DNA from: Pseudo-nitzschia pungens
Taxonomy: Eukaryota > Bacillariophyta > Bacillariophyceae > Bacillariales > Bacillariaceae
Direction of reading: 5' to 3'
Assembly: GCA_037355855.1 (NCBI GenBank)
Contig: CM074761.1
Span: 5,413,346-5,477,345, forward strand
DNA length: 64,000 nucleotides
Program-made: the position numbers and the translations under genes
The notes under the pieces: generated by a model
Seen by the model: the letters and a program-made list of their open reading frames with translations, nothing else
Database searches by the model: none
What the model was told of the DNA's origin: nothing
Part shown: positions 10,556-21,480 of the stretch, piece by piece
Position numbering within the stretch: the first letter of the stretch is position 1
How the letters are laid out: each line of letters starts with the position of its first letter

Positions 10556-11218
10556 ATGAATAATCGAACCAATAATTCGCAACGACCGGGACGCAACGAG
10601 GACCGCCCCTCGGTGCTTCGCCAACGTCCCTCGGTAGAAGACACGCGTCGACTCGAAGACGCCGGTGCTGCTGCTGCTGCTGCTGCTGCTGCCTCTTCTT
10701 CTTCGTCATCGTCGGACCTCCCGGGATCCTCCTCCTCGGCGCGGGCTCGCTTCCACCCGGACCTCTTTCGCAGCAGCAACGGGAATGCTAACAACCACAA
10801 CCACAACAACAACAACAACGACAACGACGACTACGACTACGACAACCTCTCCCATTGGATCGTGGATCTGGCACTGGGCGCCGTTGCCGCCTGGATCTCC
10901 CTGGGATTCGGGACCGTCGTGGTCCTCCTGTACGTGGTGGTCCGCCCGTTTTCGGTGGCGGTGTACCGGCGGCTCGTCAACCAGATCGGGACCGCGGGTT
11001 ATCTGGAAGCCCTTTCGCTGCTCCTGCCCAACACCACCCTCTGCCTCACGGGGGATTCCGACGTGCCGAATCCGGTGGGGACGTCCATCCTGGTGTCCAA
11101 CCACGTTTCCAACGCCGACTGGTACGGTCTGCTGGCGCTGGGAAAGTGCGTGGGACTCCGGGGGAGCGTCAAGGTCTTTTTGCGGAACGAGATCTTTCGG
11201 CTCAACAACAAGCCGCAG

Positions 11219-11285
<67 letters not shown>

Positions 11286-12739
11286 CTCCAAATCAACAAC
11301 AACCTCCAAATCAACAACAACATCAACAAAACAATCAACAACAAAGCAATCAACAGCAACACCAAAATCAACCACCGTATCATCCGCAGCACGAAATCGC
11401 ATCGCCGTCGCCGCTGCGAAGGTCCGGATCGCTGTCGTCGACGGGGGCCCCGACTCTGGAGGAAAGTCCGACGACCGCAATCATAGGTAGCAACGGCACC
11501 GCAACGACCGCCGCTCCCCTCGTTGCCGCGCTGCGAAACGCACACGCACACCCACACGCATTCCATTCGAACAACGGAAGCAGCGGTGCCGGCGCCGGTT
11601 CGGCAACCGCCCGAAAGCAGGCCTCCCCGGAGCTGACGTTGGCCGCGAAATTCTGTCACACCTTTCTGGAATTTCCTCTCATCGACGAGGAGGGCTACGT
11701 CTCGGACCGGGAGAGCCTCTTTCGGTTGCTGCGGTCCTTTGCCGGTGACAAGAATGGCAATGGCAATGGCAATGGCAATGGCAATGGCAATGGCAATGGC
11801 AATGGCACTGGCAACGGAAACAGCCACGGAAACACCAACGGCAACGGCAACACCAATGGCGGTGGAACCGGAACGGCGACGCGAACCGCGGCGACCAGGA
11901 TGTCGGCGCCGGTCCACTTTGTCCTCTTTCCGGAGGGCTGGTCCCTCTACAACGGCGAGAGCCGGGCCCGGGTCCTGGCCCGGAGCAACGATTTCGCCAA
12001 GCGGGAGGGCCGGCCCCAGCTCAGGCACCTGCTGCTGCCCCGGACCACCGGCTTCAACGCCAGCATCAGCAGCCTCCGGGAATCCAGCCCCGTCATCTAC
12101 GACATCACGGTCGCCTACAGCGGCTACAGGGGCCGCGTCCCGCCCGTGCAGGACAACCTCTCCCTGGTCTCGCTGTGGCAGACGCTCCGCCGGAGGTGCC
12201 CGGCCGAGGTCCACTTCCGCATCAAGCGGTACAGCATGGAGGAGGTCCTGCGGGACGCCTCGTGGCTGGACAAAAAGTGGGCCGAGAAGGACCGGATGCT
12301 CCAGTACTTTTCGCGGCACGACTCCTTTCCGACCGACAGCCGGGGCTTTTGCAACCACCAGCGCTTCGAGACGCGGTACCAGTCCCTCGAGACGGCGGTC
12401 GTTTCGATGCTGTGGCTCTCGGCGCTCCCTTGGACGCTGCCGGTCCTCTTTTGCCTGTCGATTCCAATCGTGTGGACGACCTTTTGGGCGTGGCTCGTCT
12501 ACAGGGGGTACCGGTACGCGGACGATTGCTACTATCACTACTCCTATCCGGAGGAACGGGGAAGAAGAAGGAGACGAAGAAGAAGAAGAACAAACAACCC
12601 GTCCCCCCGGAGTCCCTCGTCGAACCTGGACGAGACGGAGGAGGACACGACCGGGAATTCGTCCCGCGGGACGCCCTTTATACCGACCACGCCGTTTGCC
12701 TCGCCCTCCATTTCGACCTGGCACGACGCGACATGGTGA
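10556..12739 (+). CDS. 1-acylglycerol-phosphate / lysocardiolipin-type acyltransferase (PlsC family) with low-complexity inserts
   Basis: Single exon, 727 residues, starting at the ATG at 10556. A disordered Ala/Ser/Asn-rich N-terminus is followed by a membrane segment (about 105-130). Acyltransferase motif I is N182-H-V-S-N-A-D188-W (catalytic HX4D), followed by F-L-R-N-E. Motif III is F458-P-E-G-W462, followed by L-P-R-T-T-G-F and I-Y-D-I-T-V. This order and the PRTTGF block fit the AGPAT3-5/LCLAT1 branch, which acylates lysophospholipids at the ER. A hydrophobic pair of helices lies near 630-670, and the C-terminus is Arg-rich. Between motifs I and III sit a pure Gln tract (221-243), a Gln/Asn/Pro region and a Gly-Asn repeat (about 398-425), making the protein about twice the usual length. 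Motif III has Trp where Thr is common. Substrate cannot be told from sequence. Confidence 0.88.
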
Positions 12740-13033
12740 AACTAGAATAGCAGGTGCCGCGCTTCGATGCCTCGGTTATCATATCACCCACATAGCTGTG
12801 GAGATTGTTGAGATCATGGTTGAAATAATGGGTTAACAAAGTGTTTACCTTATTGGATTCTATCTTTTACAAAATATGAGCCAGGTTTTCTCCTCCAATA
12901 ATCCCAACTAAAGCGTTGCAAGTCACTCAGTTGCAAGTCACTCCGTAACCTCTCCCTGTCGCGATACCTCGTTGGCATCGTAGTTCCTCCATTTACTCCT
13001 TACTATAATGCTACGACGTCACCAACCAACCGC

Positions 13034-14365
13034 TTAGTATTCTCCGAGGGCAAGAAGAGACATTGCCACAAGTGCAAAAAGATCACCTACTACACCGCTG
13101 GTCAAGATTCCGGCAGATGCAGTCAGAAGGTCGCCATAGCCATCGTTGGAAAGTCCGACGGAGGCAGCAAATGGACTTTCCGAGGATGGTACCGGTGCTT
13201 CGACTTGGAGGCCACGAGCAAGATCTTCGGAAGAAGCAGTAAAACGCGCAGTCAAGTGGCGGCTTATTTTGGCAAAAACCTTGACTGTACCGCTGCAAGT
13301 GAAGGAAGAGTCGTTGTTCTGGAAGTATCCTGATAAGACAACACTCTGAAATGCTTTGGCGCTCGAACCCATTTGGACTTCGGTCGGTGACTTCCAAGAA
13401 GTAACATTGTCAAAGGGACCAGTCAAGTCATCAAAAATTCCGTTTGTAATCACATCACGCGTGGATCCACTGTTACTGCAAGTGACATTATCGAAGCCTG
13501 ACACAGAATATCCTTGAGCGATGAATTTTGACTTGGGACGCACGCAGATGTTGAACATTTGACCAACTGTGTATTTGGTTGCAGCATTGGTAACATCGCA
13601 CAAGAATGCCTCCACGTCAATCGTCTTGATGATGGTTTGATTAATCTCTGTAGTATCGGTGGTAGTGATATTAACTGATTGAGAGAAGTTATCAAACTTA
13701 GCCAAAAAGTCAACAGTCAATTGCAAGTGGTGATCGACGTGGGAAACATATGATCCATCTGCCTCCTTGTAGCACGATCGGACACCTACGGAACGCAAGT
13801 TATATCAAAGAAGAAAAAGAATCGTGGTCGTGTGAGGGATCATATGCAACGAAACGAATGTTGATCGCAATGAGACAAGACGAGACGATACAAAACAGAG
13901 CGTTCGATGTCTTCTTACAGAGATCAACTGTTCCATTCGCCGCGGTGCCTGTATAAGCGTCGGTGTTCTTATGTTTTCCGCGGTGAACTCCGACACACCA
14001 ACAATGCCATTCGATGTCGTCTTTGTGTAAGCAGATGCATCTGCCATTGCATAACTGCTGGTATTGAACTTGTTGCTTGCAATCATGGTTCCTGTAGTAC
14101 AGGCTCGGCCTTGAGTAACGTTCGCGAAGAGTTCCACTTGAATCTTGTATGGACGAGTTGAGTTGAAAGTTGTAGGCCACGCCTCATAGTACACCTGTCC
14201 AGAAAAGGGTTCGAGTGTGAACACTTTTCCAAAAGGTGCATTGGTAGTACCTCCAACAGCCAGAAGCTCATAGAGGTCAATTTCAACACCGTTTGCCCGT
14301 GGGAATCCCATTTGAAGGATCATCAAGGTAGCGGTAGTAATGGTGGAGAATCTCATGGTTATCAC
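13034..14365 (-). CDS. secreted or surface protein of unknown function, two exons, with an apparent 1-nt frameshift
   Basis: Exon 1 is 14365-13919 and exon 2 is 13785-13034; the donor is GTAAGA and the acceptor GTAG. The N-terminus (about 26 residues) is a hydrophobic signal peptide. The product is Thr/Asn/Ser-rich with several N-x-S/T sites and spaced Cys (near the exon junction D-L-C-V-R-S-C-Y, and later F-L-C, N-I-C, V-T-C, F-T-C). It ends in a hydrophobic stretch (G-D-L-F-A-L-V-A-M-S-L-L-A-L), which could be a C-terminal membrane or GPI-type anchor. Exon 1 must change frame at about 13969-13972: upstream it reads F-T-A-E-N-I and downstream A-Y-T-G-T-A-A-N-G-T-V-D-L. One missing base in an A run explains this. 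I recognise no named family. The frameshift is a real mutation or a sequence error. Its upstream region has been amplified as a tandem array. Confidence 0.7.
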
Positions 14366-15727
14366 AAGTAGTGGATCGGATCAGCAGTTTGGATCTTTTT
14401 TTTGATTGTTTCTCAATCTCGTGGTGTGTATTGAAAAATTGTGAGAAAAATTGTGAGAACGAAGGCAACTTATTCAAAATGCAGGCACTGAATGCTTGGA
14501 GTATTCAAACAAGGGGCAACATTAGGCGTCCAGAATCAATGCTGCTGCGAATGTAGCGTAAATAGTGCTTGTGAAGCGTTGATCAAAGACCGACCTTTTT
14601 TCATCACAACCGACGATATATATTTATATACGTATACAAATATTAATATATAGTCAAAAATGATGTAAATACTTCATATAACCGACTGATCTACGAAATT
14701 GTATCAACAAAGAAATGCTATTTTTTCAAACCGACGATATATATTTATATACGTATACAAATATTAATATATAGTCAAAAATGATGTAAATACTTCATAC
14801 AACCGACTGATCTACGAAATTGTATCAACAAAGAAATGCTATTTTTTCAAAATTGCTTGCATTCACTGATCCATAAGTGAAAACGACGTTACCTCTAGAC
14901 CAACGATAAAAATGATGTAAATACTTCATACAATCTTCTTACGATCTACAAAATATGGAAAAATTGTGAGAAAAATTGTGAGAGCGAAGGCAACTTATTC
15001 AAAATGCAGGCACTGAATGCTTGGAGTAGTATATTCAAACAGGCAACATTAGGCGTCCGACCTTTTTTATCACAACCGACGATATATATTTATACATACG
15101 TATACACATATTAATATATAGTCAAAAATGATGTAAATACTTCATACAACCTACTGATCTACGAAATTGTATCAACAAAGAAATGCTATTTTTTCAAAAT
15201 TGCTTGCATTCACTGATCCATAAGTGAAAACGACGTTACCTCTAGACCAACGATAAAAATGATGTAAATACTTCATACAATCTTCTTACGATCTACAAAA
15301 TATGGAAAAATTGTGAGAAAAATTGTGAGAGCGAAGGCAACTTATTCAAAATGCAGGCACTGAATGCTTGGAGTAGTATATTCAAACAGGCAACATTAGG
15401 CGTCCGACCTTTTTTATCACAACCGACGATATATATTTATATACGTATACAAATATTAATATATAGTCAAAAATGATGTAAATACTTCATACAACCGACT
15501 GATCTACGAAATTGTATCAACAAAGAAATGCTATTTTTTCAAAATTGCTTGCATTCACTGATCCATAAGTGAAAACGACGTTACCTCTAGACCAACGATA
15601 AAAATGATGTAAATACTTCATACAATCTTCTTACGATCTACAAAATATGGAAAAATTGTGAGAAAAATTGTGAGAGCGAAGGCAACTTATTCAAAATGCA
15701 GGCACTGAATGCTTGGAGTAGTATATT

Positions 15728-16916
15728 CGTCCGAAAACTGGTTCGCGACCCCTCCCAAGAATTTATTTAGGGGGGTCGCGATTTCTCCCTGGCTCATTTT
15801 GACGTAGCTCCATTCGTAGCTCTCTCCCGATTCGCACCCCCCAATCGCGACCGCCTAACTACCTCAATTACGAGAAAAAAAATAAAAAAAATAAAATTCA
15901 AACTCGACCCGATTTTTTTTAAGACTCGAATTTTTTTCTTCAGTCACTTAATCAAATTAATCAACATTTAAAAAAAAAATATTTGTTTTCTCAAAATAAT
16001 CCCCCCCTTCCCCCAATTTTTTTTTTAATCTGACTCATTATTACCGACCCTACCAACATTATATAATATGAGACTGTTGCAGAAATTCACTCCCAAAAAT
16101 TGATTTCTCATCCCGACCCAAAGTATTTCCCATCACACCCCTCAAGAAATTCATCACCAAAATCACAATTATTACCCGAATTACAGGAATCGCGACCCCC
16201 ATGAAAAAAATTTTTGAAACACTATGATGCAAAATATAAGTCTTTCTTTTGATAAATATTGATACTACTATAATAATTGTTTATTCTCTGTTCAGTTTTC
16301 TCACACACTCACACACAAATTTTGGTTCGATCTCGAACAATTTTTAAAGACTGGCCAACGCGATATCGTTACTGCCAGTAAAGTCCTCCTCATCTTCATT
16401 TACATCTAGCAAAGCTTGTAGCTCCGGACTAATGTATTCAGTAACTTCTTCCTCCTGCACCCAGTCCTCATCGTACGGACTGTTGTTGTTGTCATCGTTT
16501 TCACTCTCGCGACGGAGCCTCTCTCTCAATCTTTCCTCACACTCTCTACCCGTTCTCGGATCTTTCCTCAGCACATCAATCTCCCTGCACAAGTTATTGA
16601 ACAGTGCTAGACCTTCCTTCGACCATGATTGCTCCTCTCCACTGTATTGGTCACAAAATTTCTTTTTCTTCCTCCTTCTCACAATCCTTGCTCCGCCGTT
16701 CCTCTTTTGCTCAACATGATTCACCCAAACATCATACTCATTATGAATCATTAGAAAAGGGAGAAATGTGGTTGAGAATAATGGAAAAAAGTTGAGAATA
16801 ATAGAAAAGAGGTTGTGAAATAAAAAATTGGGGTCGAATTTTTTTTAGACAAGTCGCGATTGGGTCGTGATCCGGTCGCGATTGGTCGCGATGGGTCGCG
16901 AACCAGTTTTCGGACG
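15728..16916. mobile_element. TIR DNA transposon (CGTCCGAAAACTGG ends), 1189 bp
   Basis: The left end CGTCCGAAAACTGGTTCGCG and right end CGCGAACCAGTTTTCGGACG are perfect inverted repeats, continued inward by GGGGTCGCGATT words. Comparison with uninterrupted array units (GTATATTCAAAC) shows the empty site: the flanks are GTATATT and TTCAAAC, so the target duplication is TT (or TTC if the outer C is flank). It carries one ORF on the minus strand (16344-16751) and no transposase, so it is probably non-autonomous. Related ends are at 5275-5370 and 59843-60390. Confidence 0.88.
16344..16751 (-). CDS. small basic/acidic protein carried by the TIR transposon
   Basis: 135 residues with a clean ATG at 16751. 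The N-terminal part is basic with a lysine/arginine run (R-R-R-K-K-K-K), then a helical stretch W-S-K-E-G-L-A-L-F-N-N-L. The C-terminus is strongly acidic. The layout resembles transposon-linked Myb/SANT-associated proteins: a W-x-x-E-G...F-N-x-L block is common in proteins of protist DNA transposons. It has no catalytic motif. It probably has a DNA-binding or accessory role in transposition; this is inferred from location and composition, not a firm domain match. Confidence 0.5.
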   Translation of the reverse strand: MIHNEYDVWVNHVEQKRNGGARIVRRRKKKKFCDQYSGEEQSWSKEGLALFNNLCREIDVLRKDPRTGRECEERLRERLRRESENDDNNNSPYDEDWVQEEEVTEYISPELQALLDVNEDEEDFTGSNDIALASL

Positions 16917-17143
16917 TTCAAACAGGCAACATTAGGCGTCCGACCTTTTTTATCACAACCGACGATATATATTTATACATACGTATACACATATTAATAT
17001 ATAGTCAAAAATGATGTAAATACTTCATACAACCTACTGATCTACGAAATTGTATCAACAAAGAAATGCTATTTTTTCAAAATTGCTTGCATTCACTGAT
17101 CCATAAGTGAAAACGACGTTACCTCTAGACCAACGATAAAAAT

Positions 17144-18864
17144 ATATCGTACTCAATATCTTTTCAAGTAGAGGATGATGATGTGGAATATAAGGTTACT
17201 TAAAAAAGACAATTTATTTCGAAGTACTAAGTGGTTCGGGAGAAAACTTGAAATCTAACTACCTTGAATCTCAGTCTTCAGAATAACTGTGCGATAACCT
17301 AGATACGAAGTACCGTAGTTCATTGATAATTTTCAATTTACGTTTAAGGTTTAAGAATTCAACTTAGGGTTGGTGTGGCATATACTTACAACGACAATTT
17401 ATATCAAAGTACAAAGTGCTGGTTCAGCCGACGGAAAGAAGAGATAACCTAGATAGTTCGTTGATAATTTTCAATTTACGTTTAAGGTTTAAGATTTCAA
17501 CTTAGGGTTGGTGTGGCATATACTTACAACGACAATTATTTAAAACAAAGTACAAAGTGCTGGTTCAGCCGACGGAAAGAGGAGAAAACTTGAAATCTAA
17601 CGGTGCTCGGAACGCAGATACGACAAACGAAGTCGAAGGGAACGCGGATAGGAACAAATTCAGACTATCAACGGTAAGGTAACCTTAAATATCAATCACC
17701 GTATTATTAAAAATTTTCGATACACATTAGAACATTTAAGATGGAGATTCAATTTAAGGCTTGTGTCGGTTGGTGTCAGCTGGTGTCATGACAAACATAC
17801 GAACTGATCCATAAGTGAAAAGATAAAAATGATCATAAAAACTTATCTAAGGCCTTACCGTATTATTGATGTTATCGCCGGAATGATCGCACTGCGCTGA
17901 TCCTATTGGTCAATAACAAAGTACGTAATTTCTTCTTTTGAGAACTAGTATCGTACATATGAAAGGTAAGATCACCGAAATCGCAACTCTGTGAGTGCGA
18001 AGCACGAGATTTGACTAAAGAGATTAAAAAACAATCTAACCAGAATTTTGGGAAACGAGTAAAATTTGACGAAAAAGATTAAAATGCAAAACTCTCAGTA
18101 AATTACAGTAGATGATCAGGTAAGATTATTGTTTGCAGCTTCCGAGGACTTGCTACTAGAGCGAAGATTCTGCGAAACAAATTGATGAGGACAGCAAGCA
18201 AGCCACCGGCAATTTGAGCAAAGATTCAAAGACCTGGTTGGCAGCAGCTGTCAACATGATCAATTAAGCAACTACTAGTACTACTAGCTACTGGTACTCC
18301 TCTAGTAGAGCGAAGATTCAAACGGTTGGCTCACAGGTGGCGAAATCATCTTCTTAAAGCGCCTGTGATGCTTTTAATTAGCGATTTTCAATGGTGGAAG
18401 ATCTCAAGAAATGACTTCCATAATAAATAAATACTGTAAAAACTATCAAACCACCATTTTAGAAATGGTTTCTACGTTGTTCAATTACTTCACAAAACGC
18501 TACTTTTTACGATTGCTTGCTGCATGCTGCACTGATCCATAAGTGAAAACAACTTTACCTAGACCAACGATAAAAATGATGTTGTAAATACTTCCTACAA
18601 TCAACTGATCTAAGAAATTTATCAACAAAATGCTATTTTTTACAATTGCTTGCATGCACTGATACAAATTGTATCAAAATGCTATTAAAATCAATTGTTA
18701 TTTCACAATAATTTAACGGTCATCAACCGAAATCTTGGTCCTAGTAGTAGTAGTCCTCCCAATGACCACTCTTGAGCAAGAGGCAAAGCATACCTGCCTG
18801 TGTGACATGCTAGCGTAGCAAGCATGAATCACGATTAAATAATTAACCGAATCCCACATAGTAG
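17144..18864. other. repeat-derived intergenic DNA, no gene
   Basis: AT-rich and without credible ORFs. It includes a two-copy tandem of about 140 bp at 17310-17600 (marked by TTTACGTTTAAGGTTTAAGA and GGTTGGTGTGGCATATACTT). A diverged relic of the 347 bp unit lies at 18490-18665 (CTGATCCATAAGTGAAAACA, ACCAACGATAAAAATGATG). Confidence 0.65.
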
Positions 18865-19500
18865 TAAGCATGATGCTGGGCTGTTCTAGTAGAATTTGTA
18901 CCAGATGTAGTACATTTCAGAAGGAACAAACAACCTCCATCGTACTTACCGTACAAGAGATTATTAATGGTGATCAATAACTCGTTCAATTATTTCATAC
19001 AGTAAAATAAATCCCTAAAAAACAAGGGATTTTAAACGTGACCTATTTATCCAATGATATTAGGTAAAACAAATCCCTAAAAAACAAGCAAAATTAAAAC
19101 ACATCCAAGGATGAGCCTAGAATCAATAAATAATAATACAAAAGTGTAATAGTACTGGTTTTAAATAAAAAATACCCCGAGTAAAGCACCTTTTATGGTG
19201 TAGCTAGATGCTACAGGGTTAGGGTTGCTAATTGCTACGAGATACTGAAAGATGCTAACCTACCTTGATACAATGCTAAGATACTATGCTACCGCCGGGG
19301 TCGGGTCATTGGTGTATAATATGTACTATGACTGCATACCCGACCCAGACAGTTACCCAACGCGTTAGCACAAGCAAGCAAGTAAGCACACGATTGAATA
19401 TAATTAAGCGAAGCTGAAAGTGTACTTAGTACTGGTTTTAAATGAAAAATTGGCATTACTGTAACGAGAGGCACTGATCGCGGAATACAACTCCAATACC
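18865..19500. repeat. dispersed repeat, partner of 6640-7106
   Basis: Same order and strand as the copy at 6640-7106, with an insertion or divergent block at about 19171-19430 that contains an isolated GGGTTAGGGTTGC word. The flanking GAGGCACTGATCGCG block is shared with 7070-7088. Confidence 0.78.
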
Positions 19501-20239
19501 GAATTGTCATAAATGTTTAGGGAAAATGGAAAAGTCAACTTTTTGAGATCATATGTAAGAACCCCTATCAACTCATATATCCTTCAAAAGCTTAAGATGA
19601 GGAGCCCACAAATATGGCAGTGTTTCCCAGTTTTATAGAGTCCAAATATTCAAAAATTTATCTTCATTACTGAATATGAACATAAACTCAAAAATAGCAA
19701 TTTGATTCTCCGCGACTCTTAGTTTCAAATAAATCGAAACTCCACGCACTCTCAGCAAGCACGCCGAGTCATTTCTGGACGGTTAAACCGTTAAAAGAAT
19801 CTTCCACGTGTAAATTTCTGACCGTTAAATGTTGGATAAAGCCTTCCACGTGTAAATAAATAAAAAGAAGCCAATCGTCTCAAACAAGTGATCCATTCCC
19901 AGGAATAAGATAAGGCTACTTAGCGAACGCAATGGGGATACGATATATTATTCGATACTCAACGATTCGAGGTGTGAGCCAGGTGATACGGTACTCCATT
20001 TCAATTTGATACTCACCAGCGAACGCGACGGGGATATATGATTCGATACTCAACAATTCGATACTCAACGATTCGAGGTGCCACCAACGTTCAATTTGAT
20101 ACTCAAGGGATACTCCAACCGGCGTTCCTCTAGGACTAGATGTAGAAAGTAGTAATAGTGATAGTGAATAAAATTAAGTATTTACAATTGAAGGTCCATC
20201 TAATAGGACAGGAGAAATCCATATTCCCAGAGATCAGTA
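19501..20239. other. intergenic DNA with short direct repeats, no gene
   Basis: Contains repeated CTTCCACGTGTAAAT (G-box-like CACGTG) words at about 19802-19855 and repeated ATACTCAACGATTCGAGGTG words at 19960-20090. No ORF of note. Confidence 0.5.
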
Positions 20240-20423
20240 GGTTAGGACGGAGTTCTGTCAGGACGGATGTTACCTGCCTAATTCCTGTCAACCGTTTACA
20301 GTTTGGTCAGGACGGATGTTAGAGGACGGATATTACCCTAATTCCTGCCAACCGTTTACAGTTTGGTCAGGACGGATGTTAGAGGACGGATATTACCCTA
20401 ATTCCTGTCAACCGTTTACAGTT
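20240..20423. repeat. 60 bp tandem repeat, about three copies
   Basis: Lines starting ATTCCTGTCAACCGTTTACA repeat at exactly 60 bp (20281, 20341, 20401) with one or two changes. Each contains GTCAGGACGGATGTTAGAGG. The array runs directly into the satellite at 20424. Confidence 0.9.
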
Positions 20424-21480
20424 CGGTCTGTATCCTAGCACCCTGTAGATCTTATAAAAAGGGGTTGCTAAGAACTGAGGTATGTAGATGTGGTACAAGT
20501 TCTACTAGAAGGGCCTAGCATCCTGTCTAGCAACCGTTTACAGTTCGGTCTGTATCCTAGCACCCTGTAGATCTTATAAAAAGGGGTTGCTAAGAACTGA
20601 GGTATGTACTAGATGTGGTACAAGTTCTACTAGAAGGGCCTAGCATCCTGTCTAGCATCCTGTTCACCAGCTCCCCTCTTAGCGCAGTAAAGTTCCGTTA
20701 ATCAGTTAGCACACTGAATATTTTATAATATTGGTCTGATAAAGGATAGGGCATGTAGATCTGGTACAAATCCTACTACAAGGACCCAGCATCCTGTCTA
20801 GCATCCTGTCTAGCATCCTGTTGAGTTCCCCCCTTAAACCAGTTCGGTTCCGTTCCTCAGTTAGCACCCCTCTAGATCTTCCAATATTAATCTGGTAAGA
20901 ACAGGGGCATGTAGATCTGGTACAAATCCTACTACAAGGACCCAGCATCCTGTCTAGCATCCTATTCAGTTCCCCTCTTAAACCAGTTCGGCGGTTCCGT
21001 TCCTCAGTTAGCACACTGAATAGTTTATAATATTTGTCTGATAAAAGGATAGGGCATGTAGATCTGGTAGAAATTCTACTACAAGGACCCAGCATTCTGT
21101 CTAGCATCCTGTTAAGTGTCCCTCCTAGCACAGTTGAGTTCCATTCCTCAGTTAGCACACTGAATAGTTTATAATATTTGTCTGATAAAATGATAGGGCG
21201 TGTAGATCTGGTACAAAATCTACTACAAGGACCCAGCATCCTGTCTAGCATCCTGTTCAGTGTCCCTCCTAGCACACTAAAGTTCCGTTCTTTATCAGTT
21301 AGCACCCCCTATAGATCTTCCAGTATTGATCAGATAAGAACAGGGGCGTGTAGATCTGGTACAAGTTCTACATACTTAGCCCAGCATCCTGTCTAGCATC
21401 CTGTTCAGTGTCCCGCTTAGCACACTAATGTTCCGTTAATCAGTTAGCACCCCTGTAGATCTTCTAATACCATATGGTAC
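20424..21480. repeat. satellite array (CAGCATCCTGTCTAGCATCC family), second locus
   Basis: About eight tandem units of 120-150 bp sharing the CAGCATCCTGTCTAGCATCC core, GTAGATCTGGTACAA and CTCAGTTAGCAC blocks with the array at 5961-6640. On the minus strand one frame stays open across four to five units (20706-21305), giving a repeated peptide with L-N-R-M-L-D-R-M-L-G-P-C-S-R. The frame is kept although unit lengths vary. This may be chance within a homogeneous repeat. Confidence 0.85.

Larger units (their letters stand above)
14376..17143. repeat. tandem array, about 347 bp unit, including the upstream region of the secreted gene
   Basis: Complete units start near 15054 (CGTCCGACCTTTTTTATCAC) and 15401, a spacing of 347 bp. 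Shorter or partial units lie at 14594-14850 and a last partial unit resumes at 16917-17143. Each full unit contains CCGACGATATATATTTATA, AAAATGATGTAAATACTTCA (twice), GTGAGAAAAATTGTGAGAG and CAGGCACTGAATGCTTGGAG. The last two blocks also lie directly upstream of the start codon of the gene at 14365 (14426-14500), so the array looks like repeated copies of that gene's 5' flank. A TIR transposon interrupts the array at 15728-16916. Confidence 0.88.

Noticed and set aside
10706..12724. Minus-strand ORF of 672 codons antisense to the acyltransferase
   Set aside because: It mirrors the GC-rich coding strand and reads Leu/Val/Arg repeats opposite the Gln and Asn tracts; the plus strand has all catalytic motifs.
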